A stretch of 64,000 nt of DNA from Zonotrichia leucophrys gambelii (taxonomy: Eukaryota > Chordata > Aves > Passeriformes > Passerellidae): contig NC_088172.1 in NCBI RefSeq assembly GCF_028769735.1, positions 58,683,075-58,747,074 on the forward strand, given 5' to 3'. A program made the translations under genes and the position numbers. The notes beneath the pieces are model-generated. The model did not search any database and was not told where the DNA came from. It saw only the letters and a list, made by a program, of their open reading frames with translations. Positions 28,201 through 40,200 of this stretch are shown here, one piece after another. How positions within the stretch are numbered: the first letter of the stretch is position 1; each line of letters begins with the position of its first letter.

Positions 28201-31200
28201 TCTGGGAACATTTATCTGACCTAAAAGATTGTACAGCATTTAAACTGTCAAGTTTTTGTCTTCAGAAGTGCCAAAATGCTTGTGTTCTATTCTCTTTTCA
28301 CACTGCCACAATATAAAATCCAATTAAATTTTAAAAGTTTTAGACAAATTGTTTTAATTTCTTGGCAATCTTTTAATTTCATGACAATGGTAAGCCTGAA
28401 GTTCTGGTCTGTTGCTAATATCAGTTTTTCAGGGTTGGGATACAGAAAAATCCAGGTGGCACTATTGGCCTACAGCTGTCTGCAGAGTAGTTCAAGAACT
28501 GTGGTCCAACAGTAATTTACTGCATTGGGGGGGGGGGGGGGGGGAACCCAAACAGATTTATAGAACTTGTTATTATTGTTACAGCTGTGTTTTGTGAATC
28601 ATAACTTAGGCTAATCTCTGTGTCTGGAGCAATGATTAGTAGAGCCATTTAGTTATTTAGTATAAACATTTGTTCAATGAGGGCATTATTTCTAGAAATA
28701 AACTCAATGTGCAGCGTTGTACCTTGCATTGTAATTTCTGTGGCTAATTCCAATATGCCAGAATTGTGTCATGCCAAAGTAATTTGTACTTTATAATATC
28801 TAATACAGCTACAGAGAATACCAATATCAGTATTTGATATTCTCTTTGCATCTTTGTTAAACTCAGATCTTGAATATAATTTTGTATATTAAATGTATAC
28901 ATATATTGTATAATATATGTATATCTTAAGTGTATTAATATACATTGATTTTTGTGTCAAAACTATATCTCCTTCATTCATGTCAAATGTATATCCATTT
29001 CATTCTGTCTCCACTTGTAGGTTCTGGTTCACCAAACAATTCTGATGATGAACAAAAAATGAATAATTTTATAGAAAAGGGTACAGTATTTTTCTTTTCT
29101 TTAGTCTTATTTTTTTAGTTCACCTTTTGATACACTTAGATTGATTTTTTTTTTTAATTATAATATTATTTACAGTGAGGACCAAAAGCAGAAAATTTTC
29201 CAAGATGGTAACCAATGACATAGGTAGGAACTAGAAAAAAATCTACTCTTTCTAATTCAGTGCCTTACTCTATGCAGCACTAACCCAGCAGCAAAAAAGG
29301 GGCAAAATAACAGCCAAATTTCAATGCATTCTGTTATTAATTTTTTTCATTCTTTGCGCTACTTGGTTATTCTATGGGCTGCTTCTGTACTAAATACACT
29401 GGGCACAATAATCTAAAAAAATCAAGGATATTGGTGATTTAAATTATCTAATTTTGCAGTTTCACTTCTCTTTTTCTGGATGGGTGAAATTCTAATGCAT
29501 AGTAAGAGTTCAGTCTATACAAGTCACAAGGTGATTCCACTTTTGTGAAGGTGTGCTGGTTTTGGAAACATATGGCTGATGCCATTTCTTTTTTGTATGT
29601 TGTATTCATAGCCATATGGTCAGATTTTTATATGGCTGTGGTCAGGTACTATCATGGTTTCACCTATTCATTTGGAAGAGGACTGGCTTGTATTTATATA
29701 AGTATTTCCCATTGCTGTTCCAGAACTGTCTACTTTTCTGCATCCAACAGTGGCACAATACCCAACCAGCTCTAGACTTGTGTCTTAATTTGATAACAAA
29801 ATTTCCTTGGAATATGTTGTATGCAGGTAGATTGAACCCTTTCATGGCTGGGATGGAAATAACTCTGCTTCTGACAAGTGGCTCATTAAATAAATGAAAG
29901 CAAGAGGCTGTATGATTTGGCTTTGGGAAAGGGACTCTTCTTCCTTAACTGGGATATGGTTACTTTGACTGCAGAATCACTTTGCTAATGTTCATTTTGT
30001 TTTCATTTAGCAAATTAGTATATCATTGTAGGATAATTTCATTGTTTCTCTTCAGTCGGTTTAGGTTGAAATTATAAAGTAAAACTAGTTGCTAAGCTAC
30101 TAGTTGTAGCTAAAGTTGTGTGGAAGCATAGCTTGAGACCAAGGAGGAAGAGATTTCTTTTCCTGAAGTCTCTCTTTTGTTTTTCTGTTTGGCAATTTAA
30201 ATTTTATCCCAAAATATTAATCCCTTCCATCATAATTCAGTATTTGAGGCAAAGAATCATTCAGAATTCAGGGAGACAAAGAATCATTCAGAATTCAGGA
30301 GTATGGCAAATTAATCCTTGAAATCTGAGGTACAGAAAGTACTGTACAAAAGGCATGTTTTTGCCCTGTGTTGAGACATTCTTGCAATGACCTCAGAAAT
30401 AGCAGGGAAAATTAATTTTAGGACAGCAAAAGTCTGAATATCAGTCAAGAAAGCAAATGGCTGTCAATAATGCATTATGTGAATTCATCTGTAATTAAAA
30501 AAGAAATTAGTGTCTTTTACATGAGCTTTAATATGTTCCCCTAAAGGAATTTCAGAGTAACTAGAGCCTAATGTTCAGGTTGAGAAAACCATGAGAAAAA
30601 CAAGACCTAATCTTGTGCGTGTTATATCAATGTCCTTTGAGGTAATGTTTCCCTTTTGTCTCTTTTGAACGTAAGACACACTGTCTTGTGCAAAACACAT
30701 GGAAAATTTGACTGACTGTGACCTCTTTTTATTTTTTTCCACTTATTTTCAAAGAGTTATGTTAGAGCATTAATAAAGTATGCTAATGAGGATTCTGTAG
30801 AGCCATTCACATCTGTTTCAGCTGGAAGCCTTTCAACTGAAAGTATTTGAAATGTTTTTCACAGCTAAAAAAAGAAAAACATTTATTTATAAGCAATGCA
30901 TTCTTCAGGGTGTAAGTTATACTGTGATTTGTGTAATTTGCAGAGTTTATTGGAAGCCCAAAGATAATTATTTATTTTGCATTTTCATAGTTTTGAGTGG
31001 TTTGCTGTGCACTAATGTGGTTGTTTTGCTACCATGTTTTCTATATCTGGCATGCTTATTCTAGCTCTTTCTGAACTTACTTCTAAGCTCTTTAATGTAA
31101 ATAAAACACCTTTCCTGTGTTAATAGTTGCATGGTTTTGCTTTTCATTGTTTTAAACTGAATTGACAACCAAATGTGCATGGACAATGAGTTTTGTAAAA

Positions 31201-34200
31201 TATGTCACTGTCATCAACATCACCGTGTTGTATGAAACAAATTGTTTGCCATCAACTGTATTCTTGGGGATGAATTAGATGTATTTGATGTGTATGGCAT
31301 GGTCATAGCTCTCTGCACTGGCACACAGAGCAGTCAGTTCAAGGTTCTTCCATTCCTTGTCAATGTGTAAAATATAACCTGCTAAATGTGGTGCAAAACA
31401 GAATTAAAATCCCATTGGTAACTTCAGTTGCTGTTAATATCATGCCTGTGTTTGCCCAATGGGAACAAGAAGCAAAGGAATGCTGCTAGCAAAGTGTGAG
31501 GTAATTTCATTTCAGTGGTAGGGCTGCAAGGTGGTAACATCACACACACAGTTATAAATATGAAGCCATTGTTAATTTATTATTTATTGCAACTGATATA
31601 AAGCATCATAATTTCTACAGATTTCTGTAAAACAATACGCAAATGCTTCATGCACCAACAATTTGATCAGTTTGTCTGGTTTGTTGTCTTCTTCTAAATA
31701 CACAACTGTGAATGCTCTGTGCTAAGGAATGGATAGTAAGTCAAGTTAAAGACCTGTTGTGAATGTGTTGCCTTGGGGTCATGTTTCCCTTTTATTTGCA
31801 TCAAAGATGAACCTTGAAAAAAATCATAGTTAATTGTTTCCTTGGAGATATTGAGATACTTGATTTAACTAAACATTTCTAGAAATTTTAGAAAGTACTG
31901 TGGCCATTACTGAATCCAGCCCATTCTCTTACAAATGTCACATATTTGAAGGTATAAAAAATATCCTGTGAAGTAATATGAAGGAATATACTAAATGTAA
32001 ATGAATTTACAGGAAGGAAGTACTTATTTTCTAAGGCTTTGACATTTTTATAGAAAGACATTGGGATCCAACTTCAGTGGAAGCAAAACCTTCAGCTTTT
32101 TTACTCATTATTTGGTTAATCAAGTATTTGACATGAAGAGATACAGATGATTAAATATTATAGCTACAAATTGTATTGGAAGCTAAGATATAATAACCAT
32201 TTCTGGAAAAAACCTGTAATAAAGGTGCCTGCAAAATATGGTAGATTTAAAAACCTTTATAACTGTACTAGTAGCCGGTGTCAAATAATTCTTAGGAAAA
32301 TTCGTCTTATTTATTTCCTGCACTTTACAAATTTAGAAATAATTGCAAAAAGTATTAGTAGACAGACTTAAGCAGAGTAGATTTAGTTCCAAACTTTTGT
32401 AATCCCTGCTGTTAATACTGACAGAGGTGTCTCACATTTCTTAAATTCTAAGCGTATACCTAAATTTTTCAAACATTGCTATCATAATTGACAGTTACAG
32501 CTGTTTTCATTGAATCAAATTTTACGATGTTCATAATAAGTTCTTATTTGCCCTAATGTCAAAGACCAATTCTTTCAACGTGTTTTTAATACTTTGATCT
32601 AATTTTTGATGTATCCAAGCACATGTTTTCATACAGTTTCTTATAAAATGGTTTTATTGTTCTCATGTGAATTTTAGAGATTTCAACATTAGTTAATTGG
32701 TAATGTAAATATTTCATTTTGTGTAGTTGTCAAATATAGAATTATTAGGGAGCTTTGCAAATTCTAAGCTGCTTCGTTATTTCTCGCGTGATGTTATATG
32801 AAATAGGCTTCATAAGTTTTTCTCTTAGTTGTCAAAGCTCCAAGACACGTCTCTTTTATAATCTTTAGAATTTTATTTTAAAATAAGAGGAGTGGAGAAG
32901 AAGTCACTGTATAGCTTTCAAACTGATGTGCTATACATTTAAAGCATCAGCTCAGGATAACCCCCTGCAAATTAAATGTGGCTGTTGCTTCTAAGCCACA
33001 GCTTCCTAGTGAGAAGCCTTCTCAGCCTTCAGGTTTTCTTTGATTTGAAGGTTGTTCCTGCTATACTGACACATAACATCTTATGGAAAGGCAGTCTTTC
33101 ATATTTTAACACCTACCTTCCCAAGCCTGACCTGTGAGAAATCTCCAAGAATCCCTGGGTTTGGACAGTTCTCTAATATGATTCCTAATTATATATATTG
33201 AGAGAATGTGTGTGTGTGTACACCTGTGTATTACTCTAGATTTTCTAATGTAGAGAAATATTAAATGTAGGACTAAACCCAGGCAAAACAGTCACTGTTG
33301 CCTTGAGCAGCAGTGTGCCAGGAGGAGCACAACTGCTCCCAGGTCTCTGTCTGGGCTGTAAATGCTGCAGCAACAAGGGAGATACTGAACTCTGATATGA
33401 CAGCTGCTACTTGAAGTCAGCCACGAGCAGCAGGAACAGTCAGCATCACCTCTGCCCTGTTGTGCAGCTCAAGTGAAAAGCCTGACATTGAATGCTGTCT
33501 CTGTAGATCTCCATCCTGTATCTTCCATTTTTCTGATTTATATCTTTTGCTTTGTACAAGGTATCTAGCATGTTGCTGGTTTTCATCTGAGGCATAAAAA
33601 ACCTGAATTTATCAAAAATTGTTAAACTTAAGCCAATGTGAATGCAAGCAGGGTGTTTTTTAATATTGAATAATGTTAGTCAAAAAGGGCTTAGCTGGTG
33701 AAATATTCCTATTTTCTTACTGCATGTTTAGGCAGTTTTTTGTTTAAACACAAGATGGCACCATTGCTGTTGAAATAGGTTCTTATTTCTCATTTACATT
33801 TAAATTATTGAGGTTTCTGACACATTAACATATGTTTTGAAATGTTGGGGGTTTTTTGCATAGCACAGTAATTCACAATTTCCAGTAATTATATCCTTTT
33901 TAACAAATCTTGTATCCTCTTGTCCTATTAATGAGGCATAGTTCAGTGTGAGTTGAAAATTGTCTGACAAATTTGTTTTATCTTACCAGCTTAGTTGACA
34001 CAGCTGGCCTTTCACTAAGGAACAAAAAGCTAAAACTGGATCAGCTCTCAGAATCCAACACATTTTTCCATACTTGCTATTACATGTTATATTATCTATT
34101 ATCTGTAACTTCGGATTTTTTTTTTTTTTTTTTTTTTTTTGTCAATTTTCTCCCAGTTGTCAAGATTGTGCCAAATGTTTCTATTTGAAAAGCCAAGAGT

Positions 34201-37200
34201 GACTGTACTGGTCTTCAATTAGTTAAATAGGTTATTTACACATGATGAAAGCTGTTAAAAACCAAAAATAGCTCCAGTTATTTTTTGTGTACGTACTTGA
34301 GGCTTTATTCAGTACCTCAGCTCTTGTTATTTAAATGTCCAACAGAGAAAACAAGTGTTATGAGGAATGCCCATCCTGAAATTCACTATTCCAGATGAGA
34401 TTTCATGATCTCTCCAGAAGCTGATTTAAGTTCAAGCTGACAGCAAAAAGACGGGCTCCTCGTCACTGCTGCTGTTGTGTACCCTGGTTTTCTGTTCCTG
34501 TCTCTGAGCTCTGATCTGAAATTGGAGTTGATCTTGTTTGGAAGCAGCCCTTGGCAGAAACCTCATTTAGATGAGTTTTGACCTCACCATTAGGTTAGGT
34601 ATTTGCCAGTGCTAAAGCAAGGATGAGGGTACAAAACACGTAGTCAGGCTGCCCTTTTCAGTTTCAGCCTGCACTAAAATAGGTGATTAGCATTTCTGCC
34701 TGAGAGTAAGTAATTTCAATTTAATTCAAGCATACTTTTAACATTGACACATAAAGGAAATTAGAAGATTATTTCTGGAGTCTTGTTCTCAAATTTTTAT
34801 GATGTATGACAGGAATAAAACTGTTCAACTACTCAGATAACTAGAATTTTCAATATTGATGAGCATAATTGATGATACAGTGAAGTATTTCACTTTTGGA
34901 GGAGTGGAACTAACTTTAAGTCACATGCTGTTCTTCATGGTATGAAAAAATTGGAATGACTTCTCTTAAAGTGATAATTAGAATGAGGTAACTCCAATTT
35001 TAACAGAGAAAAGCAGCAGAATTTAGAATGCTTTGAGATGTGCCCATTACAAGGTACTCCTAGAATTATGAGGCTAAGCTTAGTATCTACTTTAGGAAAA
35101 GAAGTATTACCCATGCAAGATCATAAAAATGATACATCAAAGCAGAAGCATGTGGCTGAGAAATAATTTTAGAGTGTATCCCTGGTCTAGCAGATAAACT
35201 ATATCAAAATAATTCCTTCTCCAGTAATTACTGAAAGTAAGATGAAAGTGGTATGTATGCCTGCTAGTTTATTTGTGATGGTTTTTGTAGCAGCATTTGC
35301 TTGTATTGTACTGCAGTTTAAATGGACTGCAAGATTTCCAATCCTATAAAAATAATTTCTAAGTCAGGGATGAGTTGAAGTGCTGTTTTTCACTTGAACA
35401 GTATTTTCAAAATCTTTCTGGTTTTTTGAATGTGTTGCACGTATTTGTACACTGCTGATTTTATGATTATTCTCTGTAATGTCTTCATGGTTCTCAGGCT
35501 GTGGATTTTCTCTCAGGTGATTACCTTTTTACACATGTGCATTAATTGTAGTGTAATTTCAAGTTCTTTTTTTTTTCTATTTTAAATGTCTCTGGTTTGA
35601 TCAGAAAGTAGGGCATAAGAAAGGGGGATGGGATGTTAACTTTTTGTAAGAATCACTGCACATCCTTGCAATTCTGACCTCTCACCTGAGGATTTAAAAC
35701 TTGAGGTTGAGCCAAAGCCAAGTTCATCCAATCCATTAAGTCCTGCCTGAAGCCTGAAGAGAAATCAAGCTCAGCAAAGTCATAAGATGCTGTATTTAGG
35801 GATTTTGCTGTCTTCCATGATTTAGTTGATACCACTCACTTGAGGAAGTGAGGCTCTGCTTTAGTGGAAATCCTTTAAAGTACCTCAATGAATGTAATAG
35901 ATAACTATGTATTAAATATTGCAAAAGAAGCAAATAAGGACCAGCAAAATTATGTTTATTCTTTTTAAAAAAAAGATATACTTCACTTTTCAGCAAAGAT
36001 GTCCAGGAAGCTAAGTTTGCCAACTGAGTTAAAGCCTGATTTAGGTAAGTTTATATAGTTGATTTTATTTTTACTAAATCTGAATGTGAGTATGTTAAAG
36101 TAAGAGGCCTGAATTATGTAAGCTATCATGACTTTATGTTGCATTTATCTGAAGTGTAGAAATAAAATTTTAATTCCACTCTTTTTGGGGACTCTCAGGC
36201 ACAAAATGTCATTGCTGTCATCATAAGGTAAGCCTGCAATTCCTGTATGTGGCTTATCACACTTTCATCATAATTTTTAGGTATCTGTCACTCACTTTAT
36301 CAGTAGTGCTGTGATAGCAAAACCATGAATAAGCAGACAGCATTAGGAAAACTGCCGCTTCCTGTTTAGGACCATCTGATACACTTTAAATTGAAAAATG
36401 AAATATCTTAACTGGATATGTTGAGGCTCTCTCAACGAGTAGTTGGGCATAATTTTATAAATGTTAATTGTCTTGTGACCACTCTCTCTAAAGTAAAGCT
36501 ATATACAGTTGTTTGGATGGATGACCAGTTTGAGAATTTATTTTTCTTGAAAAATGCACTGTAACTTTTTAAGGATCAGTTCAGTTATGAGGTCTGTGGT
36601 ACTAAAGGTCATTGTGCTGCCTAAAACAATGTACAAATGAGTTGGTTGGAGTTTTTTTAAATACTTTGCCTGCCAGCTGTTAGATCAGGTCCAGCTCCTC
36701 TGACTTGTTCTCTAAAGACGATGGGGCACAACTGTAGACCTGCAGTAATAAATGCAGCTGCCTTCTGCCTGCCACAGCTTGCTCCTCTCTCTGCAGCAGA
36801 ATTGCCACCACCAGCCCAGCAGAAGACAGCCAGGATCAGATGGGAGCTGTAGCACTGTGTGTTTGCCAGGTGCTGCTGCTGTCAACAAGGGGAAAAGCCC
36901 GTGGCACTGGGATATTCTCAAACTGAGCTGGACCGCCCTGATTTACAGTTACAGCTTGCCCCTCTCAGAGAAATGTTAAGTTGGAAGCAATTCTCAGGGA
37001 TTCTTTATCCAAGGATTGGCAAGGATCCTCTGGCAGGGATACAGATATTTTGACAATTTAACCTCTGATCTATTCATGAGCCTCTAATAAAAAAGTTTTT
37101 TAGAAATATACCAGACAAAGTTTCAGTGTTGTGTAGTCTAATTAGACAGATTTCCTGTTACTTAATCCAACTTTCTTGCTTCCATATTAACTTTTTCTTG

Positions 37201-40200
37201 TCCTTTGCCCAATAAACAGGAATAACACATACTCCCCATCTTTGTTAGCCATTTTTTAATGCGGTTGAAATCTGTCATCATATCTCTAATTTCATTTTTA
37301 CAGAATTATTTTCCTAACAGAATGCAGTTCCTTCTTCTTTAGGTTATGTTATCTAAACCTGAGGTGGCTTCTGTTAATCTCCTCTGGAACTGGAATTTGT
37401 CCTCATCTTTCTAAGCTCAGTGTCTGGAACTAGAGCAGTTTGACTGTGGCCATGTTGGCACAGAAGAGCTGAAGAATTTGACAACTCTTTTCAATATGTT
37501 TCTGTTGTTCTATGCTATGTTCACCAATGGTTTAGGGATAATTTTGGTATAGGGTGAATTTCATACTTGGCAAACTGGAACACATTTATACTTAAGTATC
37601 AACCAATTGTAATTCTGCTGTTCTACTCACATTTCTTTGATGGCAATAATTGGAAGTGTTGCTTTTTCCTAATGAAGACTGGTGAAAAGTGAATGCTGAA
37701 TTTTTTTCAGCACTTTCCAATCTTGAAAGAGTTACAGTGTTTTCTACATCACTTAATATTTGCTGTTTCTTCTACTGAAATAATGGAAGGGGTTTTTTGT
37801 CACATCATTTCTGATGAACTCATACAATGGTTTGTAACTTCTGAATTGCAATAGCTTTTGAGTGGTTTTGACTTTGCATGTATGTGAATATCTGTGCTTA
37901 GACACCTCATTTTGTTCTGTGTAAAATTATTCTAGGTTTTCAGATCTGTAAATCACTTTCTTAAGCAGTTACATTTAATTTTGCTTCTATCTTTTCTTGT
38001 AGTGATACAGTTTTTGCATAGTGTTCTTCAGTGTTGGCTTGCTTGTATTTTTGTCACTTATGTGGCCATATCTATGGGCTGTAGGAGACAACAGAAATGC
38101 CTTTCTCCTGAATTCATTATCCTTATCATTGTCTCTCGTTTCTTTCCATGGCTTCTTAAACCTTCTCTTTCATGATCTTGTTCTTTCAAATTAATTTTCT
38201 GTCTTTGGATCTTTAACCGACTCCTTTTCCTCTCTGAACAGATAAAATCTAAACTATGTGTTTCTGTATTTATTCTCTGCTTTCTAAAACAGAAGTTATC
38301 TTGATCATACCCTTGTCTGCATTATACCATTGCTTTTCAATGTTCTAATCCAGCAATTAAGATGCTACTGCCATAGGTGCTATTCCTTGCTTTGCTTCTT
38401 CAAAAAAGCCTCATCTGTCCATCCTTCTGGTGATGCGTAGTGATTCATCACACTGCTGTTCCTTCCTCTTCATCTAAACCAAATCCATTTACAAACTTCT
38501 TCCTTGACTTCAAGATACGTAGGATGAACTAAAGCAGTTAAACTTTTAGCTCTCTGTTCTCTCTTCCAAATGGATTGTCCACTCCCAAAAATGCCCATGT
38601 GTCTGACAAGTTAGTTTTCATTGGTTTTCTCCTATCCATTCCAATGCTTCTGGAATTTGTACACATGTTCTTCAAATGGAATAGCTAGAACACACAAATG
38701 CACATGTAAATCTATGCCTATTACAGTTACTGTATGATTGATTATATTCAGACTGATTAATCCATGTTAAAATTGAAAAAAACCATTAAATTAGAAAATA
38801 CTCAAGCCTGAAGAAAGCAAGCATAATAAGAGGTGGTGGTCATTAGAAGACTTATAAAAACAAATTATTGTTTTCATTGTTTTACACTGGATTTATTGTT
38901 TTTAATGTGAAAATTTAGTATGTCAACCTCTGGTTGAGTTAGTTCCTATAATCCATGTTTTATATTTGACAGCTAAAATTCAACAGGACAATGGTTTTTT
39001 TCTATCCTTGTTGGAATGAGGAAATTCCTCAGAAGATTCACTGTGTTAAGTAGATGTGTGTATTTAGTCAGTTGAAATCTAGTATGTATGTTTTCCAAAT
39101 GCATGTTAGATATTCTTTGTAGAAAGTTTTTCAATAATTTAATGAAACTAACATAGTAGTCCCAAATAGTACATGGTTGAATGTTGTTCTTTAGCTCTTA
39201 ATCCTGCTTTAAAATGTCAATTGCATCTATACCCTACTCAAAAGACTTTTTGAGTTGTTTTTTTTTAAGCATAATATAAACTGCATCCAACTTTTGCTGA
39301 TGAAGGCTGTCTTGTGTTAAAACTTTGCAATTATGAAATAAGAAAGTACAGCATTAATATGTGAATGCATAGATAAATTCAGTGTCTGCTGATGTATCAG
39401 GTATTGCCACACCTACAGACAGCATGCAGCAAGAGTGGAGCAGCAATTTACTTTTGTTAACATTATAATTCACTTGTTGCTGAACAATGAGCAAGACATC
39501 CAGAAGGGCTTAAGTGCTATTACTGGCACTATGCTACAGCATTCCCAGTGGAAATATTCAGCTTTGCAGAACAGTGCCAGGTGGCATTTGGTAGCATTCA
39601 TTTTCCCCTCACTAAAGTTAGGGGGTGTGTAAGTAGCTTTTTAGATCTCCTGCACAGTTTCCTAAAGTGGAACAATATTGTGGGTCATTTCAGGACCCAT
39701 GCTATCATGCTGGGCAGATGTCACTGCATTTCCTTAAGTAAAATAGTCATATCTTCTTAAGATTAGTTAACTGTGTTGAAGAAAACAATATTTTTTTTCA
39801 TCTGCTCAATGAACTAATTGGCAGAGAGGTTTGTCATTCAGCTTTTTAAAGGAGTACCACTTGATAACTATTATTCTCTGGCTCTAGAAGACAAAAATAT
39901 GCCTTCAAATTTTTCATTATAATTATCTAATGGCAACCTCTGCAACAAATATTGGGTGCTTTGCTCAAGAAACAGCTGGAAATTGGGGCATGAGGAGATA
40001 TGACTTATGAAGGATAGGGGTACAAAAATCAATAGCATTATAGTTAGTATAAAGTTGATGCTAAAGAACAAAAAAAGTTAAATTCTCTTAATCCCTCCAA
40101 TTTGCCATTCTTTTTAATTAATACTGGTTTATTTTCAGATGTCAAAGACAACTCTTTCAGTCGATCCCGGAGTTCTAGTGTAACTAGCATTGATAAAGAG

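Larger units (their letters stand above)
25740..29020 (+). other. STXBP5: Intron, 3281 nt
   Basis: It contains a GCATG motif at 25789-25793, a G18 run at 28527-28544 and an AT-rich palindrome at 28896-28923, about 100 nt before the next exon. I recognise no transposon. Confidence 0.85.
29224..35993 (+). other. STXBP5: Intron, 6770 nt
   Basis: It contains a 27-nt tandem duplication at 30250-30299, a GC-richer patch at about 33285-33520 and a T25 run at 34116-34140. I find no supported exon; open frames are 60-93 codons and unrecognised. Confidence 0.8.
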
